Assembly: GCA_028823175.1 (NCBI GenBank)
Contig: JAPKBZ010000025.1
Span: 1 to 53,122, forward strand
Source of the DNA: Myxococcota bacterium
GTDB taxonomy: Bacteria > Myxococcota_A > UBA9160 > UBA4427
Direction of reading: 5' to 3'
Length of the DNA: 53,122 nucleotides
The position numbers and the translations under genes were made by a program. Below the pieces are notes generated by a model. It saw only the letters and a program-made list of their open reading frames with translations, did no database searches and had not been told where the DNA came from. Below are positions 32,159-40,408 of the stretch, piece by piece (position 1 is the stretch's first letter; every line of letters starts with the position of its first letter).

Positions 32159-33871
32159 ATGGCCGAATCCATTCCCAGCGATGCCCCGGCTGTCGCCGAC
32201 GATCATCACGGTCACGAAGAGCCGTCCTTTTGGAGTAAGTACGTCTTCTCGACGGATCACAAGATGATCGCGATGCAATACATGTTCACCGGCATGGCGA
32301 TGGCCGTGATCGGTGGTTTCATGGCCTATGCGTTCCGACTGCAGTTGGCCTTCCCGGGCATCGAGGTTCCCGGTTTCGGGATCGTGACGCCGGCGAACTA
32401 CAACGCTCTGGTGACCAACCACGGCGCGATCATGATCTTCTGGGTAGCGATGCCCGTGCTGATCGCGGCTTTCGGCAACTACCTGATTCCACTCATGTGT
32501 GGCTGCGACGACATGGTGTTCCCGAAGCTGAACAGGCTCTCCTATCAGATCTTTTTGCTCAGTGCCCTCGTGTTGCTGAGTTCCTTTTTTGTTGAGGGCG
32601 GGGGTTTCGGCGGCGGTTGGACAGCCTACCCACCCCTTTCCGCCAAGGCGGAATATAGCCTCACACCGTTGGGGTCTTCGATCTGGCTGGGCGCTGTCGC
32701 CCTTGAGTTCGTGGCCTTCCTTATCGGTGGCATCAACTTCATCACGACCGCGATGAACTCGCGCGCGCCGGGCATGAAGCTCTATGACATCCCCATCGTG
32801 ATCTGGATGATCGTTATCGCCAGCATCCTCTTCCTCGTCTCAGTCGGCCCCCTCATCGCGGGAGCGATCATGCTGATCTTTGACCAGCAACTGGGTACCG
32901 CGTTCTTTGATCCGGCTCGGGGGGGAGACCCCGTCCTGTGGCAGCACCTTTTCTGGTTCTTCGGACACCCAGAGGTCTACGTTGTGTTGCTGCCGGCACT
33001 TGGGATTACGGCAGAAATTATCACGGTTTTCGCTCGCAAGAAGCTCTTCGGTTATAAGACGGTTCTCCACACGACCATCGCAACCGGGGTTCTCAGCTTC
33101 ACCGTGTGGGCCCATCATCAGTTCATCTCGGGAGTTGACCCCCGGATGGCCCATGTGTTTACCCTGACCACACTGCTGATTTCAGTGCCGATCGCTGAGA
33201 TGATGTTCGTCTACATCGCGACGCTCTACGGCGGTTCGATCCGGTTGACGACGCCCATGCTCTGGGGCCTCTCGTTCATCGCCGAGTTTCTGATCGGTGG
33301 TGTCACGGGTATTTTTCTGGGGGCGAGTGGCTCAGATATCTACTTCCACGATACGTATTTCGTGCTGGCCCACTTCCATTACACATTCTTCCCCATTGCG
33401 ATTATTGGGACATTCGCGGGCCTGACGTTCTGGTTCCCCAAGATGTTTGGGCGGATGATGAATGATCGTCTCGGGAAAATTCACTTCTGGGGCACAATTA
33501 TCCCGTTCAATTTCATCTTCATCCCTCTTTTTGTGCTCGGAATGGGCGGCCAGCATCGGCGAATCTTCGATTACTCGAATTTCCCCGAACTCTCCCAGCC
33601 CTGGATGCAGGACATACGCATCCTGGCGACGAGTGCGCTGCTCATCATGCTCGGCTTCCAAATCGTCTTCTTTTACAACTTCATCGTGAGCCTCAGGCGT
33701 GGTGAGAAGGCGAGCAAGAACCCCTGGAAGTCGAATACCCTCGAGTGGACAACGGATTCTCCGCCGCCCCATGGAAACTGGAAAGAGTTGCCGACGGTCT
33801 ACCGTGGGCCCTACGAGTACAGCGTTCCCGGTCGTGATGAGGATTATTGGCCGCAGGATCAACCGAATTGA
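32159..33871 (+). CDS. coxA: Cytochrome c oxidase subunit I
   Basis: A 570-residue, 12-helix catalytic subunit that reduces O2 and pumps protons. The CuB ligands are H270 of 'FGHPEVYVVLLPALGI', with Tyr274 as its crosslinked partner, and H319-H320 of 'VWAHHQFISGVDP'. The heme-binding His in the late 'DTYFVLAHFHYTFFPIAIIGTFAGLTFWFPKMFGR' segment is present. The Y of the H-E-x-x-Y site and the K-channel region identify an A-family oxidase. It follows coxB directly and precedes subunit III. Confidence 0.97.
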   Translation: MAESIPSDAPAVADDHHGHEEPSFWSKYVFSTDHKMIAMQYMFTGMAMAVIGGFMAYAFRLQLAFPGIEVPGFGIVTPANYNALVTNHGAIMIFWVAMPVLIAAFGNYLIPLMCGCDDMVFPKLNRLSYQIFLLSALVLLSSFFVEGGGFGGGWTAYPPLSAKAEYSLTPLGSSIWLGAVALEFVAFLIGGINFITTAMNSRAPGMKLYDIPIVIWMIVIASILFLVSVGPLIAGAIMLIFDQQLGTAFFDPARGGDPVLWQHLFWFFGHPEVYVVLLPALGITAEIITVFARKKLFGYKTVLHTTIATGVLSFTVWAHHQFISGVDPRMAHVFTLTTLLISVPIAEMMFVYIATLYGGSIRLTTPMLWGLSFIAEFLIGGVTGIFLGASGSDIYFHDTYFVLAHFHYTFFPIAIIGTFAGLTFWFPKMFGRMMNDRLGKIHFWGTIIPFNFIFIPLFVLGMGGQHRRIFDYSNFPELSQPWMQDIRILATSALLIMLGFQIVFFYNFIVSLRRGEKASKNPWKSNTLEWTTDSPPPHGNWKELPTVYRGPYEYSVPGRDEDYWPQDQPN

Positions 33872-33919
33872 TCAACCGCCCGAGAGGGTCCTGATCAGAA
33901 ACAGGATATTGAGAACTTC

Positions 33920-34489
33920 ATGAAACCCATCGCAACGACACGCAGCACCTCGGGTATGCCCACCGGCCTCTTGGCCGTCTGGTGGGTTGTCGGCTCGGAA
34001 ATCGTGATCTTCGGCGGCCTTCTAGGCTCCTATCTCATGTACCGCCTTTCGCATGACGCCTGGGCGGGGCAGGCGGCCAACACGAACACGGCGATTGGTA
34101 CCTTTAATACCCTCGTCCTGTTGACCTCCAGTCTCTTCGCCGTGCTGGCCCACCGAGCGGCGGAGTCCGGAGATGGCAAGAAGGCAGCCCGGCTTCTCTA
34201 TTACACCATAGGCGGAGCCGTGACGTTCGTGTGTGTAAAGGCCTTTGAGTGGAGTACCGAAATCGCTCATGGTTATACGATTACAGCCAACACTTTCTGG
34301 TCGTTCTACTACACCGCCGCGGGGATTCATGGGCTGCATGTCATCGCCGGTGCGATCATCATGGCCATCGTGGCCCGTGACGCCGCCAAGAACTTGGAAC
34401 TCCAGCGTGTCGAGCTGATCGGTATTTATTGGCACTTCGTCGATATCGTATGGATTTTCCTCTTTCCGCTCCTTTATATCGCGAAATAG
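33920..34489 (+). CDS. coxC: Cytochrome c oxidase subunit III
   Basis: A 189-residue, five-helix form of subunit III (shorter than the seven-helix type). 'GLLAVWWVVGSEIVIFGGLLGSYLMYRLSHDAW', 'GAVTFVCVKAFEWSTEIAHGYTITANTFWSFYYTAAGIHGLHVIAGAIIMAIVARDA' and 'LIGIYWHFVDIVWIFLFPLLYIAK' match the family, including the conserved H-x-x-H-V region and the terminal W-H-F-V-D-x-V-W. It lies 48 bp after coxA and is followed by subunit IV. Confidence 0.93.
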   Translation: MKPIATTRSTSGMPTGLLAVWWVVGSEIVIFGGLLGSYLMYRLSHDAWAGQAANTNTAIGTFNTLVLLTSSLFAVLAHRAAESGDGKKAARLLYYTIGGAVTFVCVKAFEWSTEIAHGYTITANTFWSFYYTAAGIHGLHVIAGAIIMAIVARDAAKNLELQRVELIGIYWHFVDIVWIFLFPLLYIAK

Positions 34490-34498
34490 GGCTCAAAA

Positions 34499-34852
34499 AT
34501 GTCTGAAGAAAACCACACGAATTACGTCAAGATTTGGGCGCTGCTTGTTGTTCTGCTGGCGATTAGCGTTTTGGGCCCGATGCTCGAAATTGAAATCGTC
34601 ACGCTCCTTACGGCTTTCGGCATCGCGTTCGTCAAGGCTTATCTGGTCGCCAAGCATTTTATGCATGTCAACCTGACGCCGAGATTCGTTCCTTACCTGA
34701 TGGCGACCTGTCTGGTCTTCATGCTGCTTTTCGTCACCGCGACCGCGCCCGATATCTATAAGTCAGAGGGTACGAACTGGAAAAAGACCGCGGAATGGCA
34801 ATACATGCCGCCGCAGACCGCCGATCACGGTGGCGAAGCCGAGCATCACTAA
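34499..34852 (+). CDS. Cytochrome c oxidase subunit IV
   Basis: A 117-residue protein with three hydrophobic helices (about 10-30, 33-50, 65-83) of the prokaryotic subunit IV family. 'YVKIWALLVVLLAISVLGPML' and 'LLTAFGIAFVKAYLVAKHFMHVNL' are typical. The His-rich tail ('HGGEAEHH') is unusual but not unique. It stands nine bases after subunit III. Confidence 0.9.
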   Translation: MSEENHTNYVKIWALLVVLLAISVLGPMLEIEIVTLLTAFGIAFVKAYLVAKHFMHVNLTPRFVPYLMATCLVFMLLFVTATAPDIYKSEGTNWKKTAEWQYMPPQTADHGGEAEHH

Positions 34853-34855
34853 ATC

Positions 34856-35461
34856 GTGTCGATTGAAATGAGTCTGAGGTCTGGAGAAAGCATGGAGCCG
34901 TCAGGACAAAGCGGGAGATCTTCGATGATCCCCAATGGCCTGTTCGGCATGGCGATTTTCGTCATCGCTGAACTCATGCTCTTTGCCGGTCTGATCAGCG
35001 CTTTCTTCATCGTCAAGGCAGGAGCGCCTTCCTGGCCTCCCATGGGTCAGCCGAGGCTGCCGATCGAGGCAACGGCTCTCAACAGCCTGGTGCTGCTGGC
35101 CAGCGGATTTTTCCTTTTTCGAGCTCATAGGGCCTTTCACCGAGGGGACCGCGACGGTATGCGTCGCCCGATGTGGCTGGCCCTTGCTCTCGGTTCGTTT
35201 TTCGTGATCTTTCAGGGCTCCGAGTGGGTGGCTTTGCTGGGGCAGGGACTCACCCTCACCTCGAGCAGCTTGGGGAGCTTCTTTTATCTGGTCGTGGGCA
35301 TCCATGGCATCCACGCCGCTGCTGCTCTTGTCTTACTCGCCATTGCCACGGCCCGATTGCGCCGGGGATTTCTGTCACCGAGCTTCTTTGGCGCGGCCGA
35401 GGCACTCTGGTTTTTCGTCGTCGCGGTATGGCCTGTGCTCTACGTGGTGGTTTATCTATGA
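34856..35461 (+). CDS. Second cytochrome c oxidase subunit III-like protein
   Basis: A 201-residue, five-helix protein that again fits subunit III: 'GLFGMAIFVIAELMLFAGLISAFFIVKAGAPSWPP', 'LGSFFVIFQGSEWVALLGQGLTLTSSSLGSFFYLVVGIHGIHAAAALVLLAIATARL' and 'EALWFFVVAVWPVLYVVVYL'. The start is GTG 34856, three bases after the subunit IV stop. Its stop overlaps the next gene's start (ATGA). Two subunit III-like genes in one oxidase operon is a recurrent but unusual arrangement. Confidence 0.85.
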   Translation: MSIEMSLRSGESMEPSGQSGRSSMIPNGLFGMAIFVIAELMLFAGLISAFFIVKAGAPSWPPMGQPRLPIEATALNSLVLLASGFFLFRAHRAFHRGDRDGMRRPMWLALALGSFFVIFQGSEWVALLGQGLTLTSSSLGSFFYLVVGIHGIHAAAALVLLAIATARLRRGFLSPSFFGAAEALWFFVVAVWPVLYVVVYL

Positions 35462-35787
35462 CGCGATCTGCTGGCAATTTCTTGGCCACGGCCCGTGGCG
35501 GTCTCGCATTTCGACCTCATGCAGCGCGCGGGCTCATTTTGGCACTCGCCCTCGTGGCGGCGACTCTTCTGGCGGACGCCGCTTCGGCTTGCACCGTTTG
35601 TCTCGGGGCGCAGACCGAAGCTTCTCGCAAGGCTTTCGTAGGGACAACCGCCTTCCTGACTTTTCTGCCCTTGACGGTTGTCGGGGGCGTCATTGCTCTC
35701 TTCGTTCGGCGCACCTTGGCCCAAGAGGCACTCGACGAATCGAGCCGGGTTGAAGACCCGAACGCGAGTGTGGAATTCAGGGGCTAA
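35458..35787 (+). CDS. Small membrane protein with CxxC motif, end of oxidase operon
   Basis: A 109-residue protein that starts at an ATG overlapping the stop of the second subunit III gene. A hydrophobic N-terminal segment ('GLILALALVAATLLADAASA') is followed by 'CTVCLGAQTEASRKAFVGTTAFLTFLPLTVVGGVIALFVRR', one more helix. The C-T-V-C pair lacks a following His, so it is not a heme site. It may bind copper or be redox-active; I do not recognise a named family. The operon position suggests a role in oxidase assembly. Confidence 0.7.
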   Translation: MTRSAGNFLATARGGLAFRPHAARGLILALALVAATLLADAASACTVCLGAQTEASRKAFVGTTAFLTFLPLTVVGGVIALFVRRTLAQEALDESSRVEDPNASVEFRG

Positions 35788-35840
35788 CTCGCCTTTTCAG
35801 TAGCCCGCTTCGCAGCCCTTCTCGCGCAGCCCGCCCCGCA

Positions 35841-36041
35841 TCAGTCGCCGTCACCGATCAGGCTACCGAAGCTGACCATGAACCAGGATAGAGCCCCGAG
35901 AATTCCGCCTCCGAGGACTCTCCGCGAGACGCCGAGCTCGTCCGAAAGCAGGAAGAAGGCCAGCGCTGCGCCCGTTGCGGCAAAGGAAACCACTCCGGCC
36001 GTGTGGAAGGGGTGGCGCTTGATGGATTCAATCAGAGACAC
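35841..36041 (-). CDS. Small two-helix membrane protein, unrecognised
   Basis: A 66-residue hypothetical protein. It has a basic N-terminus (MSLIESIKRHPFHT) and two hydrophobic stretches ('AGVVSFAATGAALAFFLL', 'GGGILGALSWFMVSFGSLIG'). The start is GTG 36041 with GGAGAGCG seven bases upstream. No function is evident. It faces the oxidase operon and may be a cytoplasmic-membrane accessory protein. Confidence 0.6.
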   Translation of the reverse strand: MSLIESIKRHPFHTAGVVSFAATGAALAFFLLSDELGVSRRVLGGGILGALSWFMVSFGSLIGDGD

Positions 36042-36163
36042 GATCGCTCTCCGAACTTTCGAGGCGCCGGTTGCACAGACGACGCAACGAGATGTCTTTT
36101 GCCGCGTTGAATAGGGTACGCAGGGCCAGTGACCGGCGGACTGTCCTCGCCGCCGACTCGCGT

Positions 36164-36517
36164 CTATAGAATTTTATAGGAATGCCCAAGGTAGGCGGTG
36201 AGGCCGCTGAGTAGCCACGTAATCACGAGAAGCCAGGTGATAGCCTTCAGGTTTCCGTGCCGGCGGTATTCCCAACGAACTCCGAGAAAGCTCGCGTAGA
36301 GAAGGAGTCCGGTGGCCGCCATCGCGGAGAGCCTTCGTTCCCGCACCGCGAGGAGCAGGGTGAAGGAGGCGAGTGCCACGGCGTGGCCAATCACGACGAT
36401 CACGATGGGCCAGAGCATAGACTCTTCGAGGTAGTGCATCATGAAACTCTCGACGCTCGGGCTTCGTTCGCTCTCGTCTTCGTCGCCAGCCTCTTCTCCG
36501 CCGTCGCCCTCTTGCAT
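36164..36517 (-). CDS. Hypothetical membrane protein with acidic N-terminus
   Basis: A 117-residue protein with an acidic start (MQEGDGGEEAGDEDESER), then three or four hydrophobic segments ('MLWPIVIVVIGHAVALASFTLLLAV', 'AMAATGLLLYASFLGVRW', 'ITWLLVITWLLSGLTAYLG'). Its ATG overlaps the stop of the DoxX-like gene by the sequence ATGA, so both are cotranscribed and translationally coupled. No family is recognised. Confidence 0.65.
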   Translation of the reverse strand: MQEGDGGEEAGDEDESERSPSVESFMMHYLEESMLWPIVIVVIGHAVALASFTLLLAVRERRLSAMAATGLLLYASFLGVRWEYRRHGNLKAITWLLVITWLLSGLTAYLGHSYKIL

Positions 36518-36912
36518 CAGCTCGACTCGCGAGTTTCTTCAGGCCGGGTGTACCACCACGCCCAGGCGATCAAGACGATCTGAAAGGGAAGCCGGACCCA
36601 GTTGAAGGCGCCCGCTCCAGTTCCCGGTCCGCCCGGACCGACGTTATCCGTTGCCGCGTAGAGATTGGCCGGAAAGACCGCGATCAAGAGTGCGATGACC
36701 CCCCAGGCGGCCAGTGACCGGGTCGCGGGGTTTAGCAGAAAGACGCCCAGAACGATTTCCGCGAGACCGGAAACAACATTCAAGAGTGCGGGCTCCGGAA
36801 GCGCCGGGGGAATGATCGCCAGGAAAAACTCAGGGTTAGCGAGGTGACTGAAACCCGCGAAGATGTAGAAGGCCGCCATGACGTGGAGAAGGATGTTCTT
36901 GCTTCGGCTCAT
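36517..36912 (-). CDS. DoxX-like membrane protein
   Basis: A 131-residue, four-helix protein of the DoxX/DoxD-like group: 'HVMAAFYIFAGFSHLANPEFFLAIIPPALP' followed by 'LLNVVSGLAEIVLGVFLLNPATRSLAAWGVIALLIAVFPANLYAAT' and 'LPFQIVLIAWAWWYTRP'. Members are quinone-associated or redox-linked membrane proteins, mostly of uncertain function. It is the first gene of a two-gene unit and is divergent from the Rieske ferredoxin gene. Confidence 0.8.
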   Translation of the reverse strand: MSRSKNILLHVMAAFYIFAGFSHLANPEFFLAIIPPALPEPALLNVVSGLAEIVLGVFLLNPATRSLAAWGVIALLIAVFPANLYAATDNVGPGGPGTGAGAFNWVRLPFQIVLIAWAWWYTRPEETRESS

Positions 36913-37071
36913 ACGCCCCCCTGATTTGGCGACTCATCTTTGATTTCGCCTCAGCGAAAGGTATCCGATGCGGGAGAGTGCGCAAAGTCATTCTCGAGAA
37001 GCAAGAGCAACCTCGAGGTGCGACACTCCAGCCCAGTGACGCGCGCCGGGCCCCGCCCAGGAGGGACGCAA

Positions 37072-37404
37072 GTGTCAGCGATGGAAGAGTTCGAGGTCGA
37101 TACCGAGGGTCTCGCTCCGGGCGAGATGAAGGCTTTTCGCTGGGGTGAAATTTCTGTCTTGGTCTGCAATGTCGACGGAGAATTCTACGCATTGGAGAAC
37201 CGGTGCAGCCATGCGGATATTCCTCTCGATAGTGGAACTCTGCGAGGATGCGAACTCGAGTGCATCTCGCATGGAGCGGTCTTCGATGTTCGTAATGGCA
37301 AGGCGCTCGAGTTGCCCGGCCGCTCCTCCCTGCGGGTCTTTTCGGCAGAACTTACGGGTAGAGTGCTTCGGATTGGTCCGCCCCGGGAAACCAGAAGCCC
37401 TTGA
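37072..37404 (+). CDS. Rieske-type [2Fe-2S] ferredoxin
   Basis: A 110-residue soluble Rieske protein. The cluster ligands are C45-x-H47 ('RCSHADIPL') and C64-x-x-H67 ('ECISHGAVFD'). 'FYALENRCSHADIPLDSGTLRG' matches NirD/BphF-like ferredoxins that carry electrons to oxygenases or other partners. GTG 37072 is preferred because GGAGG precedes it by 7 bases; ATG 37081 is the alternative. A DUF2889 gene follows 31 bp downstream. It may serve the Rieske oxygenase near 28 kb. Confidence 0.87.
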   Translation: MSAMEEFEVDTEGLAPGEMKAFRWGEISVLVCNVDGEFYALENRCSHADIPLDSGTLRGCELECISHGAVFDVRNGKALELPGRSSLRVFSAELTGRVLRIGPPRETRSP

Positions 37405-37435
37405 CGAACGCTTGGACCTTCGCGTTAATGGGCGA

Positions 37436-38035
37436 ATGCCTGAAATCGAAAGAGATGTCACCTCGATCTACCACCGGACGAAGCAGGTGGATATCTACCC
37501 CCTCGGCTCAGACCGCTTTCTGATCGCTGCTTTCTTGCAGGATGAGATCCACGATGTTCACGCCGAGGTGGAGATTGTTCACCCCTCGCTCGAAATCGTG
37601 GCCGCTCGCTCGGAAGTTCGAAACGGGCCCTTTACCAATATCTGCAATATGTCTCACCCCAATATCGAAAAGCTGGTGGGGATGCGGGTCCAAGCAGGTT
37701 TTACCGGTCTTGCGAGGAAGCAGGTGGGTGGGCGGGGCGGTTGCCACAGGGTCTCGGAACTCGTAGTTGAGATCGCTCAGGCGGCCTACCAGTTGCATTT
37801 TGTACGGCATTTCTCGGCGATTCCGAAAGAGAAGCGCGAGGCAGAAGATAACCCGGGAGAGCGTCACAAAAATGTACTGAGCTCGATTCCGGGCATGCGG
37901 AACACATGCTTTTCCTACGACGAGGAGAGGACCGCCCTGGTGGCCGAAAAGGCCACTCCCTTAAAAATGCGAGGGCAGGAGATGCCTGTGCGTCGCATTC
38001 GATTTTCGGACACAAAAGGGGGCGACGTCCGCTAA
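37436..38035 (+). CDS. DUF2889-containing protein, short form
   Basis: A 199-residue protein of the DUF2889 family (PF11136). 'EIERDVTSIYHRTKQVDIYPLGSDRFLIAAFLQDEIHDVHAEVEIVHPSLEIVAARSEV' and 'ARKQVGGRGGCHRVSELVVEIAQAAYQ' carry the expected G-C-H-x-x-E-L block. It is about the usual length, unlike the longer protein at 4185-5249. Function unknown. It lies 31 bp after the Rieske ferredoxin gene and overlaps a terminator-like hairpin at its end. Confidence 0.75.
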   Translation: MPEIERDVTSIYHRTKQVDIYPLGSDRFLIAAFLQDEIHDVHAEVEIVHPSLEIVAARSEVRNGPFTNICNMSHPNIEKLVGMRVQAGFTGLARKQVGGRGGCHRVSELVVEIAQAAYQLHFVRHFSAIPKEKREAEDNPGERHKNVLSSIPGMRNTCFSYDEERTALVAEKATPLKMRGQEMPVRRIRFSDTKGGDVR

Positions 38036-38045
38036 CGCCGCCCCC
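38018..38045. terminator. Bidirectional terminator between convergent genes
   Basis: GGGGGCG (38018-38024) and CGCCCCC (38039-38045) form a perfect 7-bp stem. On the plus side ATTT follows; on the minus side TTTTGTG follows. It overlaps the stop of the DUF2889 gene and lies 35 bp before the ferritin-like gene's stop. It fits a terminator used from both directions. Confidence 0.65.
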
Positions 38046-38079
38046 ATTTGGCTTTCAGTTCATGTGTTTGGCTAAGCCC

Positions 38080-38763
38080 CTAATTGAGTGAGGCTTGAAC
38101 TGTTTCGAGTACGCCGGTGACGCCGCCACTCTCTTTGAGAAGTCCCGAGAGTTGGTCTGCCCGATCACGTCGCCTCTTCTGAGTCTCGGCGTCATCGCAG
38201 AGAGCGTCGAGAACTTCCTGACCCCACTGGATGTGCTGATGCTTACGTCGAACCATGTCTTCGAGAATTGCGATAGTCGGAGCATCGCAGATGGCGTCGG
38301 TTTCGCGGTTGTGTATTTCGTAGATCTCGACGAGGTGCGGAATCAGAACATCGAAAACTCCAGACAATTTTTCGATGGTCAGGTCCGGTGTCTCTGGGTT
38401 GCTGACTTCCTGAACAAAATCGGCGAACGCGGTGTTCGGCGCCTCGCTCGCTTCGAGAGATTTCCGCCCGCAGCGGAGTTCGGGCAGGCGTTTTCCCAAC
38501 TCGTCGGCGGCTTGAGCCGTTTCCCAGATGACTTTGCCAAGACCCGTTTTGACGGGTATTTCGGGAATGGTGGCGATCCAGCCCCCCATCATCATCATCA
38601 TCCATTCTTCCGCGTAGCGAAAATTGCGAACCCGAAGAGCGGTGGCCTCGACATCGTACCGGCCATGTAGCTCGCGCAGGTCGGCGGGAATATCGAAGGC
38701 CGAATAGGGAGCAAACCCCGTTCGTTCTTCCTGGGTGAGCCCGGGGTACATTCGTTCGCTCAT
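38080..38763 (-). CDS. Divergent ferritin-like protein with a five-methionine run
   Basis: A 227-residue helical protein without a named family. Two long helix pairs are visible: 'YAEEWMMMMMGGWIATIPEIPVKTGLGKVIWETAQAADELGKRLPEL' (about 50-96) and 'IYEIHNRETDAICDAPTIAILEDMVRRKHQHIQWGQEVL' (about 145-183), with E, D and H positions spaced like a ferritin-like site (E52/E53, E81, E147, H149, E151, E165, H174, H176). Residues 55-59 are five methionines in a row. The start ATG overlaps the DUF455 gene's stop by ATGA. I infer a metal-binding partner of the DUF455 protein; a non-metal scaffold is also possible. Confidence 0.55.
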   Translation of the reverse strand: MSERMYPGLTQEERTGFAPYSAFDIPADLRELHGRYDVEATALRVRNFRYAEEWMMMMMGGWIATIPEIPVKTGLGKVIWETAQAADELGKRLPELRCGRKSLEASEAPNTAFADFVQEVSNPETPDLTIEKLSGVFDVLIPHLVEIYEIHNRETDAICDAPTIAILEDMVRRKHQHIQWGQEVLDALCDDAETQKRRRDRADQLSGLLKESGGVTGVLETVQASLN

Positions 38764-39719
38764 CAGGATGCCTCCTCTTTTTGGGCGTCGCGGGTCTCGT
38801 GATACCGGTCACGCAGGATTTGCGCGGCTTCAGTGAGTGTCGCCTTCGACGGGCCAATCCCGGAGATTTCCGAGAGTTCCTGGAGCTCGTCTTCGGTGAA
38901 ACCGGCCTCGAGGCGATCTTCCCGGGCAATGGGTATCGCAGCATCCTCACGGTCGGATCGGGCTCCGCCAAAGCTGAAGCGCTTGTCGACCTCCCGCCGG
39001 AAATCCTGAGTTCGTTTCAGATGTTCGGGGTCGCCCTTCGTGAATTCCTTCACCCACTCACTTCCGAAGCGCACGTGGGTGATTTCATCCGCGAGAACGA
39101 AATCAACGGCCTGCTTCATGACCTCGTCACCCGTCTTGTCAGCGAAGCGGATCATGTCGCGGAAAACATCGCAAGCGAGCCCTTCTAGGCCGCGGTTTAC
39201 CCCAGCAACCCGCATGGCCGGATCTTCGCTACAGCATGCTTCGAAGAGAAATGTGCTTTCCGGATACATACCGACATGGCCGCCCAGATGAACGAGGAGC
39301 TTCTCGAAAATCTGAAGATGACGGGCCTCGTCCCAGCACTGCCGGGCCATGTTCATTTTGAATTCCCAGGGCGCGTCGGGGAAATCCCAAAGCGACCGGG
39401 CGGCCCCTTCGAGAGCCTGCAATTCGCCGACGAAAATCCCATGCATTCTGAGCAGAAGGCGCGAAAGGGCTGCGGGGGCTTCGGGGTCGAGGGGTTCGTT
39501 GAGAACCGTGAGCATAAATCCTGGGCCGAGTTCTTCGAAGAGCGGCTCCGCCGAAGTGCCTCTGACACCGGCTTCGATCATGGGGCCGAATTGCTCAAAG
39601 ACGTTGACTACGGTTTCGACGTCATCAGGCAGGCTGGAAATTACGTTGGCCTGGGCAGCATCCTGACGGATGAACCGGCTATCGCGAGCCAACTCCTCAT
39701 GGTCTATGAAACGTTTCAC
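38763..39719 (-). CDS. DUF455 ferritin-like protein
   Basis: A 318-residue protein with the DUF455 (PF04305) core: 'RMHGIFVGELQALEGAARSLWDFPDAPWEFKMNMARQCWDEARHLQIFEKLLVHLGG' and 'RGLEGLACDVFRDMIRFADKTGDEVMKQAVDFVLADEITHVRFGSEWVKEFT'. The E, E-x-x-H, E and E-x-x-H positions of a di-iron four-helix bundle are all present. A C-terminal about 60-residue tail is extra. Known function: none firmly assigned. It lies 15 bp downstream of the TetR gene and overlaps the divergent ferritin-like gene. Confidence 0.75.
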   Translation of the reverse strand: MKRFIDHEELARDSRFIRQDAAQANVISSLPDDVETVVNVFEQFGPMIEAGVRGTSAEPLFEELGPGFMLTVLNEPLDPEAPAALSRLLLRMHGIFVGELQALEGAARSLWDFPDAPWEFKMNMARQCWDEARHLQIFEKLLVHLGGHVGMYPESTFLFEACCSEDPAMRVAGVNRGLEGLACDVFRDMIRFADKTGDEVMKQAVDFVLADEITHVRFGSEWVKEFTKGDPEHLKRTQDFRREVDKRFSFGGARSDREDAAIPIAREDRLEAGFTEDELQELSEISGIGPSKATLTEAAQILRDRYHETRDAQKEEAS

Positions 39720-39734
39720 GGACTCTCTCCTCTA

Positions 39735-40403
39735 CTACGCATCTTGGGTTTCGGCGTTGCAGGTAATCAGATAGCTGCAACAGGATTGAATAATCTGGTC
39801 GGCGATTTGCCGATCGGTCAGGGGAAGAAGTGATGTGTCCTTCATGCCCGTCAGGTACCACTCGGTGAGGAGGGCACCCGCTTGAACCAAGGCGAAGGGA
39901 ACGGCTCTCTCGGGTTCTCGGTGCCCGATCTCGGATTTTCGGGCGAGCAATAATTCGGAGACACCGCTGAGGACGTAGTGGCGGAGTCTGTGAGAGCGCT
40001 CGCGCATGGACTCATCGGAGAGGGCAATTCGGTAGACAGCGCGCTGCAATTCGCCCTGGCTTTGGAGAACCTCGATGAGGAAGGGCAAGAAGCTCTCGAG
40101 AATTTCCCGAATACTCGAATCGACCCAGCGGTTCGGGGCGAGTACGTCATCGGCAGTCGTCATTGCGGCAAGAGCAAAGCGTTCGTGAAGCGAGTAGAGC
40201 AGGGCGTTCTTGTCCCTGAAGCGTCGGTAGAAACTGGCCACCGAAGTGTTCGCTCGCAAGGCGATCTCGCTTACGTGGATATCCTCGAAGCCCTTATCCT
40301 GGAGAAGTAGCTCGCTCGCGTCCAGCAGCCGTTCAAGGGTCTGCTGGGTTCGCACCTGGCGCGCCGGGTGAATCCACTGGAGGGAGGTGTCTGTCAGGGG
40401 CAT
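39735..40403 (-). CDS. TetR-family regulator of the ferritin-like operon
   Basis: A 222-residue regulator with the helix-turn-helix 'TLERLLDASELLLQDKGFEDIHVSEIALRANTSVASFYRRFRDKNALLYSLHERF' (about residues 22-76). The C-terminal half resembles TetR proteins of the AcrR type but has no recognised ligand motif. It opens an operon with the two ferritin-like genes. A perfect palindrome lies at 40409-40431, six bases from its start codon, so autoregulation is likely. Confidence 0.85.
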   Translation of the reverse strand: MPLTDTSLQWIHPARQVRTQQTLERLLDASELLLQDKGFEDIHVSEIALRANTSVASFYRRFRDKNALLYSLHERFALAAMTTADDVLAPNRWVDSSIREILESFLPFLIEVLQSQGELQRAVYRIALSDESMRERSHRLRHYVLSGVSELLLARKSEIGHREPERAVPFALVQAGALLTEWYLTGMKDTSLLPLTDRQIADQIIQSCCSYLITCNAETQDA

Positions 40404-40408
40404 AGTTA

